Positions 48,266 to 59,632 of a stretch of 64,000 nt of DNA are shown here, in pieces. The stretch is from Datnioides undecimradiatus. Taxonomy: Eukaryota > Chordata > Actinopteri > Lobotiformes > Datnioididae. The notes under the pieces were generated by a model. The model did no database searches. It was not told the origin of the DNA and was given only the letters and a program-made list of their open reading frames with translations. Position 1 is the stretch's first letter. Every line of letters starts with the position of its first letter. Position numbers and translations under genes: made by a program. The stretch covers positions 7,250,923 to 7,314,922 of the forward strand of contig WARS01000007.1 in assembly GCA_008933995.1 (NCBI GenBank), given 5' to 3'.

Positions 48266-51200
48266 GTTTTGACATGTTAAACACCAGAACAATAGGAGAC
48301 AAACAACACATTTTCAGAAACTCTTTGCATGTCTTAACTCAGCTTGAAACTGGCTTGAGACTGACTTAACTTGGTCTGTTGCAGCTTTGGCGACATTTAT
48401 GTGAACAGATCAGTACTCAGTTACACCTGAGCATTTCTTACAGTGAGAGGTCAGAATTTCTGCTCATGCACAATATATTTATGTGCACTGAATCACAGTA
48501 TTGTCTATAATATTGTATAGCTTTTGATTTTGTCAAAATCAACATCTGTGTTTAGTACCTGCACCTCCCTCTTTGATGCTCGGATTTCCCCTCAGACGTA
48601 TACAGTCCCCTGTCCTCCCCCTGGTCCTCCCTTAGTCACATCACATAAAATACAAAGAGTGTGTTCATATGGAAGGTGAACAGCTAAAGTGTATAAATAC
48701 TATTTTAAAAGAACACTTCCTTTCCAGCCCTCTATCTTTGTATCTATCAACTCATCCCTGTTTTTTTCCCATCCCCTCCTTCCCTCTATCTCTCACTCTC
48801 CCCTTTGCTTTCGCTAACAAAATTACACAGATAAAAGTACTCAGGAGGGTGCTTGTTCACATACAGATGAACAGGCAGGCAAACTAGCAATGTATTCAAT
48901 ACCTCATGTACCTACTTCAGAATAAACAACAGCAACAAAAAAGCCTCTCAGTGTCTCAGTGCAGGTTTGATCAAGGCTGCTTTTGACATTATCAGCCCCA
49001 TGGGCGCTGTTACTTTTCCCTGCTCCATATAGCTCCTCTTCAAACTGCATGCTCCTGAAAGAATTAGCAACCTGCAATAACAAAGTGCCAGGCTCAGAGC
49101 TACGGTCTGCTACACAGCGTCAGCTCCACACCGCAGTTCAGCTGCTTATAAATCTTCTAATAAACATCTGGGCTTTCTATAAAAGGGAGGAGGGCTGAGC
49201 ATGTGCAGCATACCTGACACCAGATACTCCCCCTGACACCGGGTCTTAAGGACACCTAGAAACAGCTATGTGATTTCTCATTGGCTGAGATGAGCAGGAA
49301 CGCCCCGGTGTTAACCCAGCTAAGAGTTTATGAGGGAACTGTGCACAGTTTTTCTGCATTATTTTGCCCCTGCCCCTAACCAAAAGTATGATATATGTGC
49401 GAGCAAAACTGAAAACATATAAAGCCTGTTCCCTTTATCATTTATACCATGAAACACAATATTTGTATGCTGCTGGGGTTTCTACGATATGCTGGCCCTA
49501 CATTGAACTGGAGGTCTATCTGGCAAAAAGTTTCTTCAGCGTCTGTTGGAACTGAATGACTTGAGCGTTTTCCCTCGTGTTAAGTGTGGGATTAAAAAAA
49601 CCCATGACTGACATATTAGCTGGTGACAGGATCCATGTCGGGGTGCTGGTTTATGCTTCCAAGGCTCCTGATCCCTCCGCCCAGCTGAAACTGGGTTTAT
49701 AGGAACCAGGGACCTGCAAAGTTCCAACATGACACGCTAATGGCTTCACGTGTTTAAACGCTGTGCACTGTACCATTTCATTGCACAAGCTCTATCTGTG
49801 AGATCTGACAAGTTGATTCCTCGTAGGGGAGATAAGAGTCAATTTGTTAGCCAAGCAGGATTAACTACGCCCCTGCTCTGGATTTTGGCCCTTGCTTTGG
49901 AAGTGACAGACAGAATCCAGCTGTCAGATTCGGCCTGGGACTCTGCTGATGTGGCAGAGTCGGCTGAGGATGCTAAACAGATATTAACTGGTTCATTTAT
50001 GCAGCTTTATTCTACAATGACCTTACCTGCTCTTGCGCAGTGTAGCTGCGACATCCCAAAATTCACAGGTTTGATTCCAGCAACGGCTAACGTTTATGTG
50101 AACTAAAAGCCAAATCTCAAGCACCCTTTGGGAATGTTGCTCCTGGCTGCCTTTTCAGTCCGGCCTGTCTGTTGAAATGTGATTATGTACACGATGTAAG
50201 GCTCACTAGGGGGATTTACACAGAAACACATTAGTTATGCACTGTGTCACATGACAACCGAAAGTCTCTAAAATCCCCGAAATAAATGAACAGATCGAAT
50301 TATTTCCAAGCAAAACCACTTTTTCTCCTCAGCCTGACATATAAGGAAACATGCACACACTGACAGATGTTATGTTGAATAGCGACATACAGTATATTCA
50401 GCAGTGTGTATATCTACAACAACAATGTCATGAAGGAAAACTGTTGTCATTGGTTATCCCTGGGACTTAAAATAAATGTGACTCTGATTAGTCTAAATCA
50501 AGAACAGAACATCTTTCTTTTCATTTCCTTTGCACAGGAAAGTTCTAACTTTCTCTCTCCTCATTTATCAATGTAGCAGCTCTATTCCCGTGTTGGCACT
50601 GCTGATCCCTTCCTCTCTGCCAATCTGCTCGACTATTTACCTTTGCTTCCTGTCGAAGGACGTTTGTGGTTTTTGTAACAGTGGGTAAGGTCTAGTATTG
50701 CCCCTCTGCACCCCTGATTTATGTGGTACGAGGGGTTTGGTGGATAAATATTAAAACATGGCCTCTCCATTGGCTGCCAGCAATAACAGGCTGACTGGTT
50801 TCCTGTGCAGGGTTAGATTGCCTTCCTTGCTTGGGATTCTGGGACTGGGAGGCCAGTTGAGTTGCAATTCATGGGGAGGGGTACCCAATAGAGAAAATCA
50901 AGCAGGAGAAAAAGGAACTAAAGACTCAAAACGAAAGAGAATTATCATTTGAAGGTCATTTGACATGTGAATGCAGTGTTATTTACTGTAAAACACTGCA
51001 AACATGGTTGACAATCAACATCAACAAGGACATGACCACAGATTCAAGGACCTAGTGGCAGCAGTGGAGAACTGAGACTTGGCTGGCAAAAAAATGTGCA
51101 GGGGGTGTCCTGGTAGTTTGAAAGAGCTCTGAAATCACAGTCTTAACTCTGCCTTGGTGCGTGGCCTTGAACAAGACACTGAACCCAACAGGTTCCTGTG

Positions 51201-53049
51201 GTTTTGCAGAATCACCAACCACATGAGCTGACCCCACTGGAGTATAAAAAGATAGAGTGCGTATTGAATTAGATTGAGAAAGTATGGACTCGTGCTTAAA
51301 TGAGCAAAATAGATCTTTTAGTAATTGTTTTCAGTGAGACCAGAATTTTTTTTGTTGCTGTTCAGGTTTGGCGTTGTAGCCACCTTAGCATTGACAGGAG
51401 AAGGATGCTATCAAAGATTCAATGCAGGCTTCTAGGCTAAAGACAGAAACCTGCCTCATGTTTGAAGCAATGCTGTTAAATATGTTTACCACCTTGAAAA
51501 GCAAGAAGTGGAGGCAGTGTCCTACTATTTGTCTACTCTAAGTGGGTCATAACCTTGTTAAAGGCATCTCATATGGCAAATTTTGGTATTTAGCTAACCA
51601 GCATGGACAAACTGATAAATGCTTTGTGAGACTTTGGTAAGTCTCTGCATGCAGCTTGTAGGCATGTTAAGCAGTAAGATTAGTTGTAGCACTTACCCAA
51701 CAAATGGTTTTACAAACAAAATCATGTGGCAATTATCATCTGAGATCACAGTTTTATATAGGGGTGAATGTAAAGAAAGAGGACTGCACTCTTTATACTA
51801 CTTTATACTCTTTATGCTCTTTAGTTAGAGCATCCAAACAGCTGTACATCTTTTCCTGAAACAGGTGAGCAACTCTCCAAGTCTACACACACACATAAAT
51901 GTGATTGCTTATCTTTCAACTGAATGCAGAGACAAGAAAAGCAACTCATGAGTTTGTCTGACTCTGGGCGTCTGTAGAGGACAAAAGCAATATTCCTGAA
52001 CCAACGTATCTCTTTCAGTACACAGTGTGTGTTTTAACAGCCAGTGCCTCTAAAAATGAACAGAGACTGTGATAATAAAACAAAGAGACCAGAAATGAAA
52101 GATCAAGTTCTCTTTGTTTTCCCTCAGGGAACATGATATTATGATGATCAGAATCTTTTCAGCCACCAATAACCGCTTAAGAGTTTGTCCTGGCAGAGAC
52201 CTGAAACATAATAAGGCCTAACAGAATATAATAATGGCACACACGGCAAAAGAACAACAGGATCTCACGGTGCAAAAGGGCAGCAGAGATTATATTTATG
52301 AACCAGAAACTGTGAATATTAGTCTTAATATACACATTTCTACAGTATCCTTGTGTTTGTGCTGGGTGGTGAGTGATCCATTTGCAGCAGTGGAGAAAAA
52401 TCCAGGTGAGGGCCCGACAGTGAATCGTAGTTTGCATTCTGCAGCCCTGTACGTACCTCCATAACAAATGAACAGACCTTTATCTTATAACACTGTCATG
52501 ATATACATAATAGAAACAATCTAAACATCTAGATGATTCTAACTCGACTGACATTCACGCACTTTCCTTCTAGCTCTGTTTTGATCTCCACCCACTACTT
52601 GACATGATTTGTTTGTCTGTTTCAAACTCCAGCCCCAACAAGGTGTTGGATCAAATATTCATCTCTTTTGATGTGTAGAGCTGGAGGTTGCTTGCTATTA
52701 CCCGTGAGCTTGCTCGCTGACCCGAAAAGCTCACACAAAACCACAGGCAAACACAGATCCTTTATAAGACTGCTGTATGTGACTGCATTTGTTTCCTGTG
52801 TTCATGAAAGTTGTAATGCTCAGATTCCATTCACACTGTTTAAGAGAGGTGTCATTTCATCTTCTCCTCTATAAGGAAAAACTAAATAACCTGTTAGGAA
52901 CAAGGTGAGAAGTAAACTCCTCCACCTTGTTGTTCATAACCACAAATTCTGAAAAACAAGCGGAAGGACAAGACCCATGTCCTCAATTGCAGCTGAATCC
53001 TGTATTTGCCAATAAACCAGTTAACAAAAGCAAAAATATGACACATACT
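48266..53049. other. Gene-free stretch, 4.8 kb
   Basis: A SINE-like phrase, TGGCCTTGAACAAGACACTG then AACCC, lies at about 51161-51185 and may be a scrap of a tRNA-derived or MIR-like SINE. A 118-codon frame at 49750-50106 has no recognised domain. No gene was found. Confidence 0.5.
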
Positions 53050-53450
53050 CTATTTTGTTTAAAGGTGCATTAATTATCTTGTTGCCACTAGGGGTCAGTA
53101 CAAACAACAAAACCAGCCAACAGATACTGGCCACCACCACCTTAGAAGTTAAAAAACATTTGACTGTTTCCACATTCATTAGGTAAAGAGCAGCATTATC
53201 ATTGCACTGTTGTCTTGTTTGTGATCTGTTGAATGTAAAGCATAATATCCCCCAAACTCCTGCTTAAATAAAGCTCTTTAGTTGCTACATGTTCCATTTT
53301 TTCCACATTTTCTGTCTGTGCGCCTTTGGGTGTTAGGCAGGTGTGCAGCGTGCAGTGGGTTTTGTCAGAGATTGTTTTCAGAAAGCAGCTGCTTATTGCT
53401 GCTGGATACAAGGTTGATGAGAGCACTGAGACTGTATCCCATTAAAAACT
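53050..53450 (+). repeat. Old dispersed fish repeat, family C, second copy
   Basis: Includes TTTAAAGGTGCATTAATTAT, TTAGTTGCTACATGTTCC, GGGTTTTGTCAGAGATTG, TTTCAGAAAGCAGCTGC and GCTGGATACAAGGTTGATGA. The last block matches 27386-27420 in 29 of 35 positions. The remaining blocks are recognised from memory of fish introns. Confidence 0.55.
53085..53099 (+). promoter_or_regulatory. CTCF-like motif
   Basis: CCACTAGGGGTCAGT fits the vertebrate CTCF consensus CCASYAGRKGGCRSY at 14 of 15 positions. The motif is inside an old repeat, which is a known source of CTCF sites. Binding is not shown. Confidence 0.35.
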
Positions 53451-54461
53451 AAATTGTGAGCTAAAAGAGGTCAGTGTGAGAGTAGCAGTACCTCTTTAAG
53501 AGATAAATAAAGATAAATAGAAAATATAAAAGTATTGTTTAGTGAGACTTTAAATAAATATTAAGCAATTGAAAACCTACATTCCTGAAGCTGAAATGTT
53601 AGGGTGAAGCTGGTATGCATGAGGGTGGGTGCACTGTAGGGATTACAAGGTGTAAACACATCCCACCCTGGTTTACATGTGTGGTAGCCTGAGGAGACTC
53701 CCAGGCACAACGCATGTGAGCAACATTGGAGCGGACTTAACAAAGTCTTCTCCAAATCCCCGTGCACCTGCACACAGGGGCCTGAGGAGAATCAGCAGGA
53801 TTATCAATAAGAAAAATATGCTGAGGTGAAGGTCATTCATAACACATGTGCAGGCACACACAGCAATTCATGGAAGCACACACAGGTACATGTATGCAGA
53901 AGGCATCTTTTGCCACAGCCAGAAGGGAGTGTGATGCACCTATAGCTCTGAGCTCATCAGTACTACCTGCATTATGGACACATATGTGTGCTTATGAATG
54001 CACAAACATGTGAAATAGCTCATTAAGTTGCACCGTGATGATGGTGCTTGTTACAGGCAGGTGAGTGAAGACACAACAGTACAGGATGGTTTGCAGAACA
54101 TATTTTCTTCTCATATTTTCAGTATTCTCATGTTTCAGTTCCGCATTTTTTAAAATCATTTTGTTATGTGGAGCTATCTTTTGCTAAATCTGTTGCAATT
54201 CTGTTATTTTCTGTGATGCTCCTTGTGGGGTTCTGCATTTAACACCATCTACAACAATCCTCACACTCCCCCATTTCCAGATATTAGTAACGTAAGAACA
54301 ACAGGTAATTAAGGCCATGAAAGTAATTTAGCAAAGGTCCAGTAACAAAAGGTAGGCAAAGTTTCACCAGTTTCATGTCAGTTCAGTCAATTTTACAAAT
54401 ATACTGATACTGTGATAGTAAAAACTTTCCAAATGAGTACTGGATCAATAAGATTAAACAC

Positions 54462-54463
<2 letters not shown>
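53451..54463. other. Gene-free stretch
   Basis: No frame, known repeat or RNA gene was recognised. Confidence 0.5.

Positions 54464-54503
<40 letters not shown>
54464..54503 (+). repeat. (GT)20 microsatellite
   Basis: Twenty uninterrupted GT units directly after CGC. Confidence 0.96.
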
Positions 54504-54504
<1 letters not shown>

Positions 54505-57500
54505 GGCTGGTATGTCTGCACGTGTGTGCCTCCATTTGCAGGTAGTAAGCAAGTGTCGGCTTGGCCTGTCGTTTTTCTGAAGCTTCAACAGTTTTGGCAT
54601 TTCACTGTTAAGTATCAGCTGATTGATAGAGAAGCAAAAGGAAATAATCTAATGTTATTAGCATTTTTCCACTTCACTCTTAAAATGGTCTGACCCAAAC
54701 TATGTTGAATACCCTGTGAAGAAGCGTACATTTGCAGTGGTGTTTTGAGCCCACAGTAAGTCCCAAAGCCTTTGTTCTACTTCTGAAAGAATTCCTGAGC
54801 TCATGTGCTTTTCTGCTTTCCTTTGCTCGGGTATTTCCCCTCAGCACAGCTGTAATTAGTTATATGATGATACTACTTCCTTTATAGACCACACTGACAT
54901 TATTTTGCATAATGGTTGGAAATACTTACAAAGAGAAGAAAAAAATGTTTTTTATTCTGTTACCAGTAGATGCAGCGTAATTTTCACCATTATAACACAA
55001 TGGTGGGTAAGTAAGCGCTCTTGCTGGTCTCAGATGGAAACGATTTAGTTACTCAGCTCTGTTGCCTTCATGTCTTCTTTTCCATTATTATTGCTTTGAT
55101 TGTTTTCTGTTGCACATGTATCTTTTAGTCAAGTTAAGTTACAGTTTTCTTTGGTATTTCTAACAAACATACAGCTGAGGGAAACATTTTCTGTCAGGGT
55201 ATAAAACCTTGATAAAATGTGAAGATAAAACATGAAAATATCTAAAGTTTAGGGCAACAAAATATGTAGCTGTCTTAGAAATTCTGAGTGAGGGATGCTC
55301 TACATTTATGTAGTGCACAAAAGTTGCGGTGCGACGGTCGTGGTGGATGTTGAGGCCAGAACTGTGCCACCGTCGCCCGGAGTTTGTTTATTCCATCCTT
55401 TTTAAACCACAGCCATCATCTTTCCCTAACCTCAACTAAATGCGTTCATTGAATAACCATAAATAATGTCATAATTCTGTAGTTGTAACAAGCTGATATT
55501 GTACTAAAAGAAGGAAATTAAATAAAATAGAAGTAAACATTTTACTGATAAATGTATCATTAACATTGCGAGAGTGGCCAGATATGTTAATTAACCACAG
55601 TTCCTCATTATGCTGAGTTAAGACATTATGTTTCCTTAAAAATATATTAACTGTTGCAAATTAGCATTATGTATTATTTCTAGTAGACAGGGATACAATC
55701 TGGCCTGCAGCCCCCGCCCACACACACACTTAGCGAGGCAATAAACTGTTTGCTTGGATTAATCAGTAAGAAAAAAAAGTACATAGACAGTTTGAGAAAT
55801 ATGAACTTTAATCTGAGACACTTGCATCAGCAGTTGTTTGTATAATTTTCACTCCTGGATGATTCAAAAGGTGACTCTCCAATTTGCAGTCTTCACCCTC
55901 CCCAGTGTATTTGTTACCTGTTACAAATTAACCATCAGTATCAGCCTGATATCACCAACCCCATATATTTAACTGCCACTGCCATCTCATTAATTACAAA
56001 TCATCAAATCCTATTATCTTTCTCATCCCGAAAACAGTTTGAGGCCAAAACAACTCCTAAATAAAATAACAATAGGATAATGTCTGATGCATACACATTA
56101 AATAGAGCAAACATTGTTTGTCACAATATTTAATGATTTTACCACTTGCATTTGCAAAAATCATTAGTGGTGTTATTTGCCTGCTGTGCTGAGGTGTTAG
56201 CGAGCGTCGGCTAATATCAGCAGTGAGTATGCAAACCCATGCTCTCTATCAGTCTTTGAACAGTGTGTTGTCTCTCCTCGCACCACCAGCTGAGATGCAC
56301 ATCCACTGTCAGCATCAATTCCCAGTCTGATGAAGTCTCATTTTATGTGTGTGCGCATTGTGCACGTGTGTGTAAGCCTTTGTTTGTCATTAGGCCTTGG
56401 TAGACAACTCAATATGTTTGCTCCGGTTGACATCTTTGTTGATGGGCCCTGAGGTGGTCATGTGATGTTTGTGTGCATTTGCAGTGAACATAATCTTCCC
56501 ACCCACTCTCAGTCTATTATTACAGTTATTTTCTCTATTTTATAAGCGACAGAGAGATACATTTAAAACTAGAGACTCATTTGTAAAAATCACATTGATG
56601 TTTGAATTTATGTAACTAACTTTTATGCTGTCAAAATACAAAATAACCTGGCTCTGCAGTATGATTCTCTCCAATGGTCTAGACAGGGATGGTGCACATT
56701 TCAGATGTTATGCAATATTGTTGCTTGTTTCATATTTTGGTTTTCTACTGCATTTCCCAAACGGTTTCCCACAAGCCCATAACATTGCACGGAAAACTTG
56801 CACATCTTGAATTTATTTTTTTCATTTTTTTCAGCATCTTGTACAGTGCAGTGCATTTTCAATACAATTTCAAATTTTAACATGGCACTTTTTCATCTTT
56901 CCAGCTATGAATACATACAAATTCAAAGAGTTAATGAAAGCTGCAAGCAGAATTTCTGGGCTCTGGCACCGTCTGTGTGAGCGTCTCAGTCATGTCTGGT
57001 GAACCCAAAGTTTGCAGAGCTGTTTTCAGGTCAGCAGAAGCTTTGTCCATTTGGTCAGTCAAAGTCAGTCTGTGATGAGCATACAGCCCCTCACCATATA
57101 TGATTTCTGATAGTGGTGCTTCAGTTCCTGCATTATTTGGTGGCTATTGTCTAAAATATGTCATTCCTAGGACACTCATCACTTGCCTCTTTTTGGGGTT
57201 TTTGCACCCCATTTGCAACGATGATGCTTTGTGTGAAACACCAACATTGCAGCATCAGACCCTTTTAGAGAGAGGGCAGTGCATTTTTTTCAGTACATGA
57301 GAGTGCAGTGAAAATAGAATTAAAGCTGTGGAGATTCATCGCAGTCATTTTCATACTGTACCTGGCTATCAAGATTATCGGTGAGCAGCGGGCAAAATTA
57401 CATCTTTTCAATAGGAAAGTTGGCAAAAGGCCGACATAATTGCCACTGACACCCACCAGCCTTTAGATACTAAATTGTTTGAGTTGCATCTTTTGACTCT

Positions 57501-57634
57501 CCAGGGCCTTGTTCTGTAGATACAATCACCCCATTTTAGTATGTGCAATAAAATTACTTAATTTGCACTCCAGCAATTAATTTGCACCCTCTGTAGTTAC
57601 AAGCATACAGTTCCTATCTTACCGTCTTATTGTT
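54504..57634. other. Gene-free stretch, 3.1 kb
   Basis: Contains a CpG-bearing inverted repeat at 55331-55376 (arms GCGACGGT and ACCGTCGC). The other frames are short and unremarkable. Confidence 0.5.
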
Positions 57635-57797
57635 TTCTTTTTTTAAATATATTTATTGGTTTTACCGTTTTTAATTTGTTTTTACTGCCTTTGTGTCTTT
57701 ATAAGTGATTTTTATTGTGTTTTACTAATGGATGAGTCTGCTTTAATGCAGTGCAATCCAAATTTCCCAAGTGGGACAATAAAGACTGAAATGAACT
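57635..57797 (+). mobile_element. 3' tail of a LINE
   Basis: A T-rich stretch (TTTTTACTGCCTTTGTGTC and similar) leads to AATTTCCCAAGTGGGACAAT and AAAGACTGAA. This is the usual 3' end of fish L2/Rex-like LINEs, where a T-rich 3' UTR precedes TTTCCC...GGGACTAATAAAG. It is 5'-truncated with no coding sequence left. Confidence 0.6.
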
Positions 57798-58711
57798 GAG
57801 CTTTTACAAGCTGATCATATGTTGTTTATGTAAAATCTTAATTGCAAAGTAACTAGCAACTACAGCTGTAAAATAAAGGTAGTGAAGCCTAAAGTACAGT
57901 GTTTTTCCGATGTTTTGGAGTGGTAGTGTAAAGCAGCATATTCTGTCTTGCTCAATAAAGACAAACTCCTTTTGAAAAGAAGCCTCCTAATCAAGTTTGA
58001 CTGAACGTGACTTTCATCCTTCTCTTCTTCTCTCTCTCAGCTGAACCTAATCCGCCATTTATTTGATCAAATCACAGCAGAAACATTAATAAATTCCAGG
58101 CGAAAGTTTGTTTTACAAAACCATGTGCCTGGCTGCTTGCTTGTTTTCAGTAACTCAATCTTTGCATTCACATTCTTTGTACTATTTGGATGTGAAAAGC
58201 TCAGTTTGGCCTCATCTCTACCATTGCAGAATCTGCTGTCCCACCCATAAGTCTCGTGATGACATCATGTGGAAAAATCCCACCAAACTTCCCAAATAAC
58301 CGTGTCATGCGATGACTACTCCCTTGGGATTGTGTACGACAAAAACCGGGACCTCAGATCTCATTTTGTACATCACACAGCCTGAACACCCTTCAGTCTT
58401 GGGGGGAAAATGTTCTCCCCAAGTTTAAAGAGTTTGATGCCTTCTTGACTGTAATCATTAATGATGGGTTAGAGTCTGCAGTTTGTTAGGTTTGCAGGTG
58501 TATTTTTCTTTTTTCCTATGTCAAATATTTGATTTCTGTTTGAAAGAAACTTCAGAAATCAATCCTCAGCCTATTAACACTGTCAAAAAGCAGTCCTTGG
58601 ATTGCCTGAATACTGCAAATTACAATATTTTCAGATTCACAGAAAGTAGGAGTCCCTGACCCCAAAACCAATCATGGACTTTACTGATGTATAACCAAGT
58701 TTAGTCATCAT
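57798..58711. other. Gene-free stretch
   Basis: A frame of 63 codons at 58108-58299 has no recognisable domain. No other feature was recognised. Confidence 0.5.
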
Positions 58712-58890
58712 CATCAAAGTTACTACAATTTATGCTGAATCAAATCCAGTCCCGGCTGTCCATCCAATGGTTGTTATGAGTCCAGCCTGAATCAAAAATG
58801 TCAACCTGCTACTGATGCTTAATCCCATAACTGTCAGGATATTTCAATCCTGACCAAAAGCGTGGACCAACCATGTCATCCCTAGCATGG
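58712..58890 (-). repeat. Percomorph dispersed repeat, family A, copy 5
   Basis: ATCAAAGTTACTACAATTTA, TCCATCCAATGGTTGTTATG, AATCAAAAATGTCAACCTGC and GGATATTTCAATCCTGACC, then CATCCCTAG, follow the family order in minus orientation. Confidence 0.72.
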
Positions 58891-59149
58891 ACAGCTGGAG
58901 TGGCTTAGAGATGGTTTATCCAAGTGGGTGGGTGTTAACGGTTAACAGGAGGAATGAATAAATTAGTAAAAAAAAAGCAGTGCGTCATCTTCTCTGAAGT
59001 GCCCGGCTTAGGTGTGGGGTCACATCCCTCTCTTAAAAAGCTCTTTGGCTCTAAACAGAGCTGAGTGTCAGGGTCGGGTAAACTCTCGGGGAGAAAAGAC
59101 CCTTTTGAAATGGGGACTTGCCACAGCTTCAGGTTCAATCACTGGAGTA

Positions 59150-59380
59150 TAAAATATAGCCAGTGTCCTCTCACGGAGCTCACAGAGCTAACGAGAGCCA
59201 GACCACGACCTCTGACCCTAGTGTGCTAAAGGTCATCACGCTCATGTGAAATTAAGAGCTATTAACAGGGAGGTCATTGCTAATGAGGACCCCTGTCTGT
59301 ATGTCCACGGAAAGCCTGTGGAATGTGGACTCCCCATGTGCTCTGAGAGAAGTTAGCACCACAAGCACTTGTGACGCGGG
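59150..59380. promoter_or_regulatory. Candidate conserved non-coding element
   Basis: TAAAGGTCATCACGCTCATG, TGAAATTAAGAGCTATTAAC and GAGGTCATTGCTAATGAGGA form a repeat-free block with two AGGTCA nuclear-receptor half sites and TAAT cores. It is inferred from texture only. Confidence 0.3.
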
Positions 59381-59559
59381 ATAAGGTGACATTACTTTAC
59401 ACAAAACGTTGCATTCAAGGAATTTAGTTGGTACTGTGGGTCCAGCAGTGAAAGCAGTAGCAGCTTTAGCTCATTACAAACAGCAATAAGGAGTGTGAGG
59501 AGCACCATAACGTAGAGACAAAAGTGACATTGACGTATCTTGAACGTGTATCAATTCAC

Positions 59560-59632
59560 CCAGATTTCCATAATATTTGGTGTTAATATTCATGGTCTCC
59601 AGAGGTTGGGTCCCTTCCTGTAGCGCTTAACC
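59560..59632 (+). repeat. Percomorph dispersed repeat, family A, copy 6 (fragment)
   Basis: TCCATAATATTTGGTGTTAA followed by ATTCATGGTCTCCAGAGG matches the CATGAAATTTGG...ATTCATGGTCCCCAGAGG segment of the family, in plus orientation. Confidence 0.5.

Noticed and set aside
49750-50106. 118-codon plus-strand frame
   Set aside because: No domain, no splice context, ordinary composition.
51150-51200. SINE/MIR-like CCTTGAACAAGACACTGAAC
   Set aside because: One short phrase only; the surrounding sequence does not extend the match.
52340-52400. Possible 60-bp exon between CTACAG and CCAGGTGAGG
   Set aside because: One frame is open, but so short an exon with no recognisable coding content and no neighbours is easily chance.
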